21,059 nt of DNA from a virus. Shown in pieces: positions 1 to 8,130 of the stretch (its first letter is position 1; each line of letters starts with the position of its first letter). A model generated the notes under the pieces. That model had not been told where the DNA came from. It saw nothing but the letters and a program-made list of their open reading frames with translations, and did no database searches. The position numbers and the translations under genes are program-made. The stretch spans positions 1 to 21,059 of the IMG/VR virus record IMGVR_UViG_3300017824_000070; one strand, 5' to 3'.

Positions 1-386
1 ACAGACGAGAACAATACGCTTCCGTCAGCGCGTAACTCAACTCCAGCGCCAGTTCGATGTTTTATTAGTATACGCTCTCCGCCTGGAGTATCATCAACAT
101 GTATGGCATGACCTGCTGGGGTTTCTTGCACTTGGTTGTGTGGATATAGAGAAGGTTTTTGATCAGAGAACTCGATTGAAATTCCATAGTCCCCGCCGCC
201 AGAAAACAATTCTTCAATTCTTTCCCCTCGAGCAGATTTATTAATAGAAGAACCGAAATAATATTCTCTATCTGGGTATTCACCGTTAGCGTCGGAAAAT
301 CCGTCTCTCGGTATTCCAATAGAATTTTCTCTACCTTCACCCAAGTCTAACGATCTTGAACTGAAATTGTCTCTATTGTTGGTCAT
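1..386 (-). CDS. gp5 C-terminal-domain-like baseplate spike protein, partial (3' end beyond the window)
   Basis: Reading leftwards from ATG at 386-384, an open frame of 128 codons runs off the left edge. It begins MTNNRDNFSSRSLDLGEG. At about residues 95-125 it contains HAIHVDDTPGGERILIKH followed by RTGAGVELRADGSVLFSS. This resembles the segment of T4 gp5 just after its lysozyme domain (SGHIQEFDDTPGQERYRLVHPTG), which leads into the trimeric beta-helix needle. The protein is therefore probably the membrane-piercing spike as a stand-alone gene; the beta-helix repeats would lie outside the window. The ATG overlaps the stop of the amidase gene by one base (TAATG), so translation is probably coupled. 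An ORF at 65-340 in another frame is a shadow. The similarity is judged by eye. Confidence 0.8.
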   Translation of the reverse strand, partial: MTNNRDNFSSRSLDLGEGRENSIGIPRDGFSDANGEYPDREYYFGSSINKSARGERIEELFSGGGDYGISIEFSDQKPSLYPHNQVQETPAGHAIHVDDTPGGERILIKHRTGAGVELRADGSVLFSS

Positions 387-2140
387 TATGTAATTCTCGT
401 ATTATTAATTTCAGAAGAAGTAAAAGGAGACTGACTGTATGTATTTGAGAATAAACTTTTCTTTCCAAACACATCATCAACATAATCTCTAACGTCAAAT
501 CCAGGGTCTTCTTCATTGATGTCTAAATCGTTATGTCCTAGTATCTGTCCTCCTGGATACGCTAGGTAGAAAGCTCTGCAGATTTCTTGGAAAGAAGACA
601 TTTGACTTCTTGTTAAAGATGACGATGACCTATATTCTATTGGATTTGGGGTTCCAGAAGCACAATTTAACCCGCCAACAAATACAACGCCAATGCTTCT
701 AGAATTATGTCCATTTATTTGGGCGTGTTCGCCTTCAACTCCAGGCGGTCTTCCACGCTGCACCGAACCATCTCTTCTAATAACATAATGATAACCAATG
801 CCTCTATAACCCAATTTAATAAAATTTTCATTGATTTCTTCAGAACCGATGTTAGAGTTTGTGTATGTATCGCTCCAATGAAAAACCATTTCTGTGATTT
901 CTCTGTTTATGTTTTTAAATTCAGCTTCTAATTCTTCGAAGGAGGATACAAATGAAAAAACAAATTCTTTCGCACCAACTCCATTATTCCACTTAGAATT
1001 ATCTTGACCCACTCTGAATGGGTCTGCAAAAACGCTGTTGCTGGTGTCAACAATTACTGATCCCGCTACTGTAGTATCCAAATCTAACAAAAACTTCTCA
1101 ATTTCTTTTGTCGATTTGCCGGTGCTTTCTCTTAAAATCTTTGTTGCTTCAACTCTTTGATTTGGAGTTCCTTGTGCTAATTCGGCAATTCGGTTTTGAT
1201 CACTTGGAGAAATATCAATGCCAGAATTTCTAAATGTATTTGCAAGACTTTTCGGGTCAACTTTTTGAACCAAATCTTGTGCAAACCCCAAATCCGACTT
1301 AGGAAAAACGCGAGAAATATCACTTTGAAATTGATTTGTTTTATTGACAACACCAGCTCGAGTGTTCGAATAATCTCTCACCGATTTAAATAGATCTTTT
1401 GGATTAGTCGCTCCGGAAACAAGGTTCAACGTTTTTGATAAGTTAGAAACTGTTCCGCCATTGTTCATCATACTAGCAACGTCTGCTATAGCATTTGCAC
1501 CCTCGGCGGAAACAGAATCGAGAGCTGAATCCGAAGCAGTCGAACCATCAGTAATTGCGGTAGAAACCATTTGATCAACAACTGCTTGCGTTCTAAAGGA
1601 AACAGCATTGACGGAACTAGGATTAGAGAACGCTCCGATCTTTCCAGGTAACGATCCTAAAGATTTTGCAACACCTTTTGCGTTAGAGGCAGAAATCATA
1701 TTCTGCAAAAATCCTGGCGCTGCACCAAGACCCGTCATCTTAGAAATTATAGTAGAGATATCAGTGGCAGGTCCAGTAGTTTTTGATATTGAATCTACAG
1801 AACCGCTGTCTGTGTATTGAATAGTAACTGAAACTCCTGGTCTTGTCGTGAGCGCACTAGTGTTAGTGTTTAATGCATTATTTATCATTCCAGGGGCAGC
1901 GCCCGAAGTTACTAATCCTTCGGTTGGATCTAAATTGATTGCACCAAGAACATCTGTTTTAGAACTAAGAGATTTAATTCCGCCAACCGTGTCACTTGTC
2001 TTTGCTCCCACTGCTGTCTGTTTTACGTCAGTGAATACTTCTTTGGTTTGTTCTGCGGCAGTGTCAACATCCCCATAAGTTTTAATTACGTTCTGGGGTA
2101 GCTTAACTGTTTCTTTTAATTTGTCTTTTGATATTGCCAT
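386..2140 (-). CDS. Tail-associated protein with C-terminal zinc amidase (type 2 / T7-lysozyme-like) domain
   Basis: 584 residues. Residues 1-380 are rich in Ser, Thr, Ala and Gly with no domain I recognise; an AAPG motif recurs near residues 81 and 140. Residues about 415-560 look like an N-acetylmuramoyl-L-alanine amidase of the T7 lysozyme / AmpD / PGRP type: FHWSDT (His421), GYHYVIRRDGSV (Tyr450, matching the catalytic Tyr of T7 lysozyme), NSRSIGVVFVGG, and GHNDLD...EEDPGFD, giving His536 and Asp545 as the other two zinc ligands. The position of the catalytic Lys128 of T7 lysozyme is occupied by Glu543. Its place between the gp5-like OB gene and the spike gene, with one-base overlaps at both ends, suggests a baseplate enzyme that opens peptidoglycan during injection (inference). 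Confidence 0.8.
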   Translation of the reverse strand: MAISKDKLKETVKLPQNVIKTYGDVDTAAEQTKEVFTDVKQTAVGAKTSDTVGGIKSLSSKTDVLGAINLDPTEGLVTSGAAPGMINNALNTNTSALTTRPGVSVTIQYTDSGSVDSISKTTGPATDISTIISKMTGLGAAPGFLQNMISASNAKGVAKSLGSLPGKIGAFSNPSSVNAVSFRTQAVVDQMVSTAITDGSTASDSALDSVSAEGANAIADVASMMNNGGTVSNLSKTLNLVSGATNPKDLFKSVRDYSNTRAGVVNKTNQFQSDISRVFPKSDLGFAQDLVQKVDPKSLANTFRNSGIDISPSDQNRIAELAQGTPNQRVEATKILRESTGKSTKEIEKFLLDLDTTVAGSVIVDTSNSVFADPFRVGQDNSKWNNGVGAKEFVFSFVSSFEELEAEFKNINREITEMVFHWSDTYTNSNIGSEEINENFIKLGYRGIGYHYVIRRDGSVQRGRPPGVEGEHAQINGHNSRSIGVVFVGGLNCASGTPNPIEYRSSSSLTRSQMSSFQEICRAFYLAYPGGQILGHNDLDINEEDPGFDVRDYVDDVFGKKSLFSNTYSQSPFTSSEINNTRIT

Positions 2141-3072
2141 TATCTGCTCGTTGCCTGTTCATATGCGATTGTGGCCAATTCGATCGCGAGGTTTTTTCCT
2201 CTTTCGGTCGTTATCGTAGATTTGGTAACATTACCGCCAGCAATTGTGCGATCTTTCATATAATATCTACTTATCACATCTACAGAACCTCCATCTCCGT
2301 CAATGACTTCGGTCTTTAATAATTTAGAATTTGCTGAAGAAAATGATGTTCTCAATTCATACAATACGAATTGTAATTGAACCGAAAATCTAGTGTTTAA
2401 TTGTTTCTGAGAAAATTGCCCAGCAAATTGAAATAATGCATTAAACCTACTTCCTCCACGAATCCATTTACCTATTCCGAAATATTTCGAATTTAAATCT
2501 TCAGGATCGTGTGTAACAAATTGAGAAATCGCCTCAATACATCCTGTTATTCCTGCTGCTTGCCTTGGCGTATAATTATTATCAATAAAGAACATCATCG
2601 ATTGACTTCTTCTTTTTGCAATATTGACTTTAGGTAATTCGTCGTCTTCAATTCCTTCTGTAACAGTGTTGAGTTTTCTTTCGGGGTCGTAGTTTGCTTT
2701 AAACTGACTCAATGCTTTATCTTTTGAGGATTTTACCTGGACGTCTGTGGGGAATTCTAATTTTGTCATAGACCCCAAAACCAAAGGTATTTGTGAAGAT
2801 TTACCGTCCATGAATACTCCATAAACGAATGCTCCTGGGAGAACCTGCGGAATCTTCCCAATGCCCGAACTACCACCCTCGGTCAAAGGAATCGCAACAG
2901 TCGCCCACGGCAAATCTGATTCGGGTACATTACCGCTATATGGATCATGTACCCCATGTATCCTTATTTTTATTCTTCCCTCTAGTCCAGGAGGAGGAGA
3001 TGAATTGACGACGATCCCGATGAACCATCGGGTTTCATCTCCGTAATATTCGTTATTAATTGTCTTCATCAT
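2140..3072 (-). CDS. 5: Baseplate hub gp5-like protein: OB-fold plus degenerate tail-lysozyme-like domain
   Basis: 310 residues. Residues 14-102 match the N-terminal OB-fold of T4 gp5: RWFIGIVVNSSPPPGLEGRI, then VHDPYSG, LPWATVAIPLTEGGSSGIG and FVYGVFMDG...PLVLGSM. Residues about 156-276 (FFIDNNYTPRQAAGITG, YFGIGKWIRGGSRFNALFQFA, QLQFVLYEL) resemble the Phage_lysozyme2 (tail lysozyme) family. Members of that family usually carry a Glu-Ser pair after AAGIxGN; here the expected Glu is Ile182, so activity is doubtful. OB domains of gp5 bind the gp27 hub, and the hub gene lies directly upstream. There is no beta-helix; that part is encoded two genes downstream. The start is ATG at 3072 or the next codon, also ATG. 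Confidence 0.8.
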   Translation of the reverse strand: MMKTINNEYYGDETRWFIGIVVNSSPPPGLEGRIKIRIHGVHDPYSGNVPESDLPWATVAIPLTEGGSSGIGKIPQVLPGAFVYGVFMDGKSSQIPLVLGSMTKLEFPTDVQVKSSKDKALSQFKANYDPERKLNTVTEGIEDDELPKVNIAKRRSQSMMFFIDNNYTPRQAAGITGCIEAISQFVTHDPEDLNSKYFGIGKWIRGGSRFNALFQFAGQFSQKQLNTRFSVQLQFVLYELRTSFSSANSKLLKTEVIDGDGGSVDVISRYYMKDRTIAGGNVTKSTITTERGKNLAIELATIAYEQATSR

Positions 3073-4427
3073 TCACTGCTCGAAAAAAATTCTTTTGATA
3101 ATTTAGTAATGTTTACAGAAACAGAATGTTTGGTTCCTCTGAACATGTGTCGGGCTGCATAGATCAGATAATCACCAGATTTTTGTTTATCTGTCAAAGT
3201 TTCTGTATCCCGAATCTTTGTGTCGTCTACTGAAGATGCAAATTGACAACGCATAATATCGCCAACGCTAATCTTAGAATACATAAAACCCACGCCTGGA
3301 ACCACAACATTCAACATGTTTCTATATAATGCATTACGAATTGAGATGTTTTTTAATTTCAATGTGTGTTCGCGCGAATCGGTAACGTCATGATATCCCT
3401 GAAATTTATCATATGTTCCTAAAGAAGTTATTTGATGATATATTTTCGAATCATATTGATCTACGTATTTGTTGATAAAAAATTGGTTTTCATCGAAGAC
3501 AGATTGAGATGCATCGGACGATATTAAATCTCGAGATTTCATCTCAGACATTATGTCGCGTATACTAAATCTATCTCTTGATGTCAATCCTGTTCCGATA
3601 TCAGTATTAGTATAAAGAGACCCCAAGGCACCTTTAGATACCATTTTCAAAGAATCTTCAGATCCACCTGACTTAAATGCCTCAATCAAAAAACTCCTTT
3701 GTGCTTCGGTAAGATCTTCTGATTTTTGAGCCATTGCTGATGAATATATAAACGGTGATCTACTATTGAAAGGTTGTTTTTCTAACAACCCGTCAAGAGA
3801 TGCAATCCTTATATTGTTGTCGAAAATCGAAGAGTATGTGAAAAACGGACCTCCAAGTTCAGTGGTTGCACGATCACGTATCCAATCAATTGCTTGGAGT
3901 GGGTGCATATAGGGAATATTTATTTTCCTAACACCCTGCGATGATTTTGTCAAATAAGACTGATCCACATTTTTATTCAACGAACCAACAAATATCTCAG
4001 TCATAATACCTTCAAGGTATGCAGTATATGATTTGCTGATTTTGATCAATTTGTCAAAGAAAAAATGTTCTTCGACAAGGGATATCAAGTTTACTTCTGT
4101 TTTGTCGTTAGTTCTTATAGTTTTTTCGATCTTTGTCATCAAAAAAGTTTTTTCTTTTCCAGCAGGTCCGCCGATTCTCGGCTCGTTGATATCAGCAACG
4201 CCTGCAATCTCTATTGTTAATTTCTCAGTACCACTAAAATTGAGATTATCAACAATAGATGAATCGTCTAGTAAAATAAGTGATCCTGTTAAATATGGTT
4301 TCTCCAAACTTTCAAATAAATTTAATTCTCCAATCATTGCTCTTACGTCAACGGTCACTGGCGCCAAACGTTCAGCAGAAATTTCTGCTTTAATAATTTT
4401 AAATTGTTGTAAAACCTGCTGAGTCAT
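3069..4427 (-). CDS. 27: Baseplate hub protein, gp27-like
   Basis: 452 residues. T4 gp27 (391 residues) forms the trimeric hub ring under the tail tube and holds gp5. Support here is partly positional, since the next gene encodes the gp5-type OB protein, and partly sequence: the N-terminal pattern IGELNLFESLEKPYLTGSLI followed by SGTEKLTIEIAG, and NIPYMHPLQAIDWIRDRATT followed by PFFTYSSIF, are typical of gp27 / gpD-type hub proteins of contractile tails. It is slightly longer than T4 gp27. The stop overlaps the gp5-like start, and the ATG overlaps the gp53 stop as ATGA. The hub role is fairly safe; one-to-one orthology with gp27 needs a profile search. Confidence 0.7.
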   Translation of the reverse strand: MTQQVLQQFKIIKAEISAERLAPVTVDVRAMIGELNLFESLEKPYLTGSLILLDDSSIVDNLNFSGTEKLTIEIAGVADINEPRIGGPAGKEKTFLMTKIEKTIRTNDKTEVNLISLVEEHFFFDKLIKISKSYTAYLEGIMTEIFVGSLNKNVDQSYLTKSSQGVRKINIPYMHPLQAIDWIRDRATTELGGPFFTYSSIFDNNIRIASLDGLLEKQPFNSRSPFIYSSAMAQKSEDLTEAQRSFLIEAFKSGGSEDSLKMVSKGALGSLYTNTDIGTGLTSRDRFSIRDIMSEMKSRDLISSDASQSVFDENQFFINKYVDQYDSKIYHQITSLGTYDKFQGYHDVTDSREHTLKLKNISIRNALYRNMLNVVVPGVGFMYSKISVGDIMRCQFASSVDDTKIRDTETLTDKQKSGDYLIYAARHMFRGTKHSVSVNITKLSKEFFSSSE

Positions 4428-5218
4428 GTTCTAAGCAACTTCTTAAACTCTCCCGCCACAGAATCGACAATTTCTGGTTTCAGAACAATTATTTCTTTGA
4501 GGTCGTTATTTTTTGCTTGAAAAAAATCTTTAATTGTAATCAACTTTTTGCCAGATCTATCTTGAGAATAAGGATTAACGTCGACGTATTCCCCATTAGA
4601 ATTTTCATAATGATGAGCAGCATTATATTCTGCTTGAGACAACCAAACAGATGCAACTTGGGTTATACTTCCATCGCTATAAGATATCGAAGTTACCCCA
4701 GTAAAGTTGTTTGGATATTCTAAAGGTGATGCCGAAACTATTTGATATGAATTTTGTTCACTAATGTACGTTTCTTTTAACCCATTGGGTTTTATGATTA
4801 TTTGCCCCAAATCTAATTTTTTTCTAACAACCGTCGCAAAATATCCAGTGCTGGTTTTCACAATAGTTCCTTCCGGAAAGGTTGTCGCAACGAAAGAGTC
4901 TGTTGTCATAGTATAATTAGGATACCTTTCATATAAAACCTCATATTCTCTTTCAGAAGGCAATGGCCATCCAGACTCTCGTAATTTATCGTTCATTAAA
5001 AAGAAAGTCCAATAGTAATCACTAGTGCCATATAATTTATATGAAAACGTGTCTGGTCTTTCATTGTCTAAAATTGTCTGTTTGGTATAGAGAGAAACCT
5101 GTTCTTTCAAAACATCAATTAAATCAACACTCGTGGATATCTTTTGAAAATATACTAATGGTTCTTGGTCCCCAAAAGAATATTTCACTAAAGGAAAATT
5201 TTTAAAATATGTAGACAT
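4424..5218 (-). CDS. 53: Baseplate wedge protein gp53
   Basis: 264 residues. The N-terminal half matches the gp53 wedge family: YFKNFPLVKYSFGDQEP, then DVLKEQVSLYTKQTILDNERPDT and KLYGTSDYYWTFFLMNDKL followed by WPLPSEREYEVLYERYP. In T4, gp53 joins neighbouring wedges around the hub. Residues about 110-155 (GTIVKTSTGYFATVVRKKLD) look like a small beta domain. The gene sits between gp48-like and gp27-like genes; its ATG overlaps the gp48 stop by one base. Family assignment is strong because the Tyr/Trp-rich motif around residues 60-80 is characteristic. Confidence 0.85.
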   Translation of the reverse strand: MSTYFKNFPLVKYSFGDQEPLVYFQKISTSVDLIDVLKEQVSLYTKQTILDNERPDTFSYKLYGTSDYYWTFFLMNDKLRESGWPLPSEREYEVLYERYPNYTMTTDSFVATTFPEGTIVKTSTGYFATVVRKKLDLGQIIIKPNGLKETYISEQNSYQIVSASPLEYPNNFTGVTSISYSDGSITQVASVWLSQAEYNAAHHYENSNGEYVDVNPYSQDRSGKKLITIKDFFQAKNNDLKEIIVLKPEIVDSVAGEFKKLLRT

Positions 5219-6261
5219 TAGTATTTACCTTCGCTTATATCTGCTCTGGATAAGGTTCTTGATTCTCTGAATGTCATATTTATGTCAACTTCTTGAAAGT
5301 TTCCATCTTTATGCATGCCCATAGAAGTTGAGTTATAATTGACAGAAAAATTTTCAAGGTAGCAGGGCAAAAGTTTTGTTGCAACTGAAACCTCATTATA
5401 AAACATTTTAATTAAAAATCTGCTGGGGAATCGATAACCGATGGGGATTGATCCAGAACCATCTTTTTCTTCGCCCAAAAACAGTTCTTCGGGATATAGT
5501 TCTGTTCGAAATAGTTTAATTATTTCTGATATGTTTCTCGCTTCTTGTGCTGACTGTGGTATCATCTTAAACGAAAAAGAAAACGTTCGCATATTGACCG
5601 ATTTGAACAATGCCCTTGTGTTAGGGTTCACAGTAATTCTTGTAGCGGATTTAACTCCAGCGGCAACTCCCTCTCCAGACATCCCAGCAAGTTGTGTTGC
5701 TACCAATTTGCCAACACCAGAAGAAGAAGGTCCGGTAAACTGATCAACTAATGAAGAAACACCCCCGCCAAAACCAGAAGCAGATCCACCCTTTACCGCA
5801 GCTTCGGCAGCGCCACCGCTAATCCCAAGGTCTTGATTCTCATATTGAACTGCGTCAGAAAATTGAATTGCTTGCGGCAAGTATAGAGTAACACTTCTTC
5901 CTGGTTTAGTTTTTGGTTCTTTAAATGTTCTTCTTTTTGGTTGCAATCCTTGCTGTAATGCCTGAGACCTTCTTTCTGCCTCTTCTTTCTGTTGCTGGGG
6001 CGTTTTCTTTATTGCATCACCCCGCTCGTCTTTTTCATTATCTCTAGAAGTTGGATTTTGTTCGCCAGAAACACCAGAAAGTATTTCGCTAAAATTAGAA
6101 GCGATTTCGTCAACAACAGAAAAAACAATTCGTCCTTTATAGTCGGCAACGTCTTCTATTGGAAAAATTAAGTTTTGTTCAGAATTTGGTTCTGAGGCAA
6201 TGTAAGATCCAATGAGTTTTTCATCAGAATTATCAGAGTTTTGAGGTTGGGCGGTAGCCAT
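5218..6261 (-). CDS. 48: Baseplate tail-tube cap protein, gp48-like
   Basis: 347 residues. Residues 65-125 are low-complexity and charged (Glu, Lys, Gln), and residues 145-205 are Gly/Ser/Ala-rich. Residues about 210-345 carry the tube-like domain: VNPNTRALFKSVNMRTFSFS, FKMIPQSAQEARNISEIIKL, and a C-terminal YLENFSVNYN followed by FQEVDINMTFRESRTL, typical of gp48/gp54/gp19-fold proteins. T4 gp48 (364 residues) sits on the hub and nucleates tube assembly. It is the first gene of the leftward baseplate operon, about 30 bases downstream of the predicted late start site. gp54 is the alternative assignment, but size and the N-terminal layout fit gp48 better. Confidence 0.75.
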   Translation of the reverse strand: MATAQPQNSDNSDEKLIGSYIASEPNSEQNLIFPIEDVADYKGRIVFSVVDEIASNFSEILSGVSGEQNPTSRDNEKDERGDAIKKTPQQQKEEAERRSQALQQGLQPKRRTFKEPKTKPGRSVTLYLPQAIQFSDAVQYENQDLGISGGAAEAAVKGGSASGFGGGVSSLVDQFTGPSSSGVGKLVATQLAGMSGEGVAAGVKSATRITVNPNTRALFKSVNMRTFSFSFKMIPQSAQEARNISEIIKLFRTELYPEELFLGEEKDGSGSIPIGYRFPSRFLIKMFYNEVSVATKLLPCYLENFSVNYNSTSMGMHKDGNFQEVDINMTFRESRTLSRADISEGKY

Positions 6262-6274
6262 TATAATTGCACTC

Positions 6275-6282
6275 TATAAATA
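6275..6282 (+). promoter_or_regulatory. T4-type late promoter (-10 TATAAATA), rightward
   Basis: A perfect TATAAATA octamer, the element recognised by RNA polymerase carrying the T4-type late sigma factor gp55. A start about six bases downstream (near 6288) would leave a leader of about 25 bases before the gp4 ATG at 6313. It lies in the only divergent gap between two blocks of late structural genes, as expected. Confidence 0.75.
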
Positions 6283-6296
6283 TTGGTGATTACATT

Positions 6297-6304
6297 TATT
6301 TATA
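6297..6304 (-). promoter_or_regulatory. T4-type late promoter (-10 TATAAATA), leftward
   Basis: The plus strand reads TATTTATA, which is TATAAATA on the minus strand. A start near 6291 would give a leader of about 30 bases before the gp48-like ATG at 6261. The two octamers of this spacer face each other 14 bases apart, so predicted start sites of the divergent operons nearly coincide. Confidence 0.75.
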
Positions 6305-6312
6305 GTTGAAAA

Positions 6313-6804
6313 ATGGCATATTCTGGAAGATATAAACCCAAAAACCCAAGTAAATACGCGGGAGACCCGACAACAGTTGTATATAGGTCAATGTGGGAAA
6401 AATATTGCATGATGCATTTTGATGGATCGTCTGATGTTAGATACTGGTCGAGTGAAGAAACCGTTATCCCCTATATCTATGACGTAGATAAAAAAATTCA
6501 TCGTTACTATATGGACTTCCGAATTACTTGGAAAGACGGTAGTGTATCATTGATTGAAGTGAAACCAAACAAAGAGACTACGCCGCCCAAGAAGGTCAAT
6601 ACTCGGAATAAAAAATATTTAACCGAAGCACTCACCTACGTTCGTAACATGAACAAATGGGAAGCAGCAAACGAATATGCAAAAGACCGTGGTTGGAGAT
6701 TTGAGATATGGACTGAGGTCGAGTTGATAGAAAAAGGTATAATGAAAAAACCACTCAAACCTCTAAAAAAACTGAAACCATATTCTAGAAAAAAGACTAA
6801 ATAG
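6313..6804 (+). CDS. 4: Head completion protein gp4 (TnsA-like nuclease fold)
   Basis: 163 residues. T4-like gp4 completes DNA-filled heads before tail joining and shares the TnsA-type restriction-endonuclease fold. Here the core is YRSMWEKYCMMHFDG (Glu29), YYMDFRITWKDGS (Asp68) and LIEVKPNKE (Glu82, Lys84), the E...D...ExK pattern of an active PD-(D/E)XK site. The C-terminus is Lys-rich. The start ATG has only a weak ribosome-binding sequence. The gene is first in the rightward late operon, directly downstream of the late promoter. Length is close to T4 gp4 (150 residues). Confidence 0.85.
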   Translation: MAYSGRYKPKNPSKYAGDPTTVVYRSMWEKYCMMHFDGSSDVRYWSSEETVIPYIYDVDKKIHRYYMDFRITWKDGSVSLIEVKPNKETTPPKKVNTRNKKYLTEALTYVRNMNKWEAANEYAKDRGWRFEIWTEVELIEKGIMKKPLKPLKKLKPYSRKKTK

Positions 6805-6809
6805 TATTC

Positions 6810-7403
6810 ATGAGCAATTTATTCAAAACATTAGAACTAGCAGCGTTTAGGTCTGGGATCACCCCAAGGACAGCGCAGTCTCGCGATTGGTTTCGTAAAA
6901 AAGCACAAGCAATTCGTGGAGTTAATCGCGAAGCGTTGATGAAAGAAGAAGAGCTAAAGAAATCAAGTAGTGAAATCGCCGGACACATGTACATGTTCTT
7001 CTATGACCCCAAGACAAAGGACCAGCTTCCTTACTATGATAAATTCCCATTAGTTATTGTTGTTGGTCCTGCACAGGGTGGTTTTTATGGGTTAAACCTG
7101 CACTATCTTCCTCAAACTTTAAGAGCGAAATTTTTAGATGGGTTGTTGGATATAACCAATAATAAGAAATATGACGATTCAACCAAGTTTAAGTTGTCAT
7201 ACTCGTTCCTAAAAAGATCATCAAAATTAAAGTATTTTGCCCCTTGCTTCAAACACTATTTAACTGATCACGTTAAAGGAAATTTTGCCAAAGTAAGTGC
7301 TCCTGAATATGAAATTGCAGTATTTTTACCAACGGCAGATTGGGCTAAAGGAAACCCCAATAAAGTATACGCAGACTCAAGGAAAATAATCAGTGGCATA
7401 TAA
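6810..7403 (+). CDS. Probable DNA end protector protein, gp2-like
   Basis: 197 residues. Recognisable stretches are YDPKTKDQLPYYDKFPLVIV and GGFYGLNLHYLPQTLRAKFL, which I associate with the protein annotated as gp2 (DNA end protector) in marine T4-like phages. gp2 binds packaged DNA ends, blocks host RecBCD and acts late in head completion. Adjacency to gp4 supports this, since genes 2 and 4 are close together in T4. It is shorter than T4 gp2. No nuclease or membrane motif is visible. Only five bases separate it from gp4, and there is no clear Shine-Dalgarno sequence. The function is recalled from family annotation, so certainty is moderate. Confidence 0.5.
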   Translation: MSNLFKTLELAAFRSGITPRTAQSRDWFRKKAQAIRGVNREALMKEEELKKSSSEIAGHMYMFFYDPKTKDQLPYYDKFPLVIVVGPAQGGFYGLNLHYLPQTLRAKFLDGLLDITNNKKYDDSTKFKLSYSFLKRSSKLKYFAPCFKHYLTDHVKGNFAKVSAPEYEIAVFLPTADWAKGNPNKVYADSRKIISGI

Positions 7404-8064
7404 TATAGAAGAAATTAAAAATTTAGTATCCTCTTCTGGCGGAATTGCAAAGACGAATCAGTATAGAATTGAACTAAGTGCAGAGAACGCAGCCAAGCGG
7501 TTAGACACCATGTGTCGCTCTGTTAATATGCCAGGAAGACAAATTCTTACCACAGATCGTAGAATTGGTATAACTACGAAACTTATCCCTTATGGATATG
7601 CTAAAGAAAATGTTTCCATGACATTCACTGTCCTTAATGATTCTTTCGTTAGATATTACTTTGAAACGTGGATGGATTCAATTGTAGATAACAATTCTTA
7701 CGAAATCGGATACTACAACGATTTCACTCGACAGATAACAGTAAAACAATTGGCGCCAAGCCAAAACGTCCAAGAATTAAAAAAGAAAATAACGCCGCGT
7801 GGTTCGAACACTGAACAATCTGCTGATATATCCACAGGGAGAGAAGGTTCAGTAATTAATCTCCCAGAACGAACAATCTATACTTGTATCCTAGAAGAAG
7901 CATATCCTATCTCAATAACAGGAGTAAACTATTCAGACAACTCTCCTGACACGGCCGTAGAATTGACAGTAGAATTTAGTTATAAAAACTGGAGAACAAA
8001 TGTCAATTCTCAAATAGAAGAAAGGCGGCAGCAATCTGGTGCGTTCAAAAGAGGAAAACTATAA
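7393..8064 (+). CDS. Tail-tube-fold protein (gp54/gp19-like)
   Basis: 223 residues, starting at GTG (7393) and overlapping the previous gene by 11 bases. The pattern GGIAKTNQYRIEL, CRSVNMPGRQILTTDRRI, LIPYGYAKENVSMTFTVLND, FETWMDSIVDNNSYEIGYYN and a C-terminal YPISITGVNYSDNSPDTAVE followed by EFSYKNW is that of contractile-tail tube proteins. In T4 this fold occurs in gp19 (tube) and gp54 (initiator on the baseplate). Being one copy among baseplate genes and longer than gp19 (163 residues), it may be the initiator; residues 135-160 are an insertion of low complexity. The choice between gp54 and gp19 is open. Confidence 0.6.
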   Translation: MAYNIEEIKNLVSSSGGIAKTNQYRIELSAENAAKRLDTMCRSVNMPGRQILTTDRRIGITTKLIPYGYAKENVSMTFTVLNDSFVRYYFETWMDSIVDNNSYEIGYYNDFTRQITVKQLAPSQNVQELKKKITPRGSNTEQSADISTGREGSVINLPERTIYTCILEEAYPISITGVNYSDNSPDTAVELTVEFSYKNWRTNVNSQIEERRQQSGAFKRGKL

Positions 8065-8067
8065 ATC
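8060..8067 (+). promoter_or_regulatory. Possible late promoter (TATAAATC) upstream of gp26-like gene
   Basis: Seven of eight bases match TATAAATA. It overlaps the stop codon of the tail-tube-fold gene and lies in the 66-base gap before the gp26-like gene, the only sizeable gap in this operon. A start near 8073 would leave a leader of about 58 bases with GGAG before the ATG at 8131. Weak on its own in A+T-rich DNA. Confidence 0.3.
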
Positions 8068-8130
8068 TCTAATACAACGGGTGGAGATATATAATTCACA
8101 AAATGATTTTTATTATAGACGGAGAATGAA

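Noticed and set aside
65-340. 91-codon minus-strand ORF at the left end
   Set aside because: It is a shadow frame; the frame starting at 386 gives recognisable gp5 C-domain sequence (DDTPGGER) and overlaps the upstream stop as TAATG.
4033-4422. 129-codon ORF antisense to the gp27-like gene
   Set aside because: Composition typical of reverse-strand shadow (Ser/Ile/Val-rich) and fully inside a well-supported gene.
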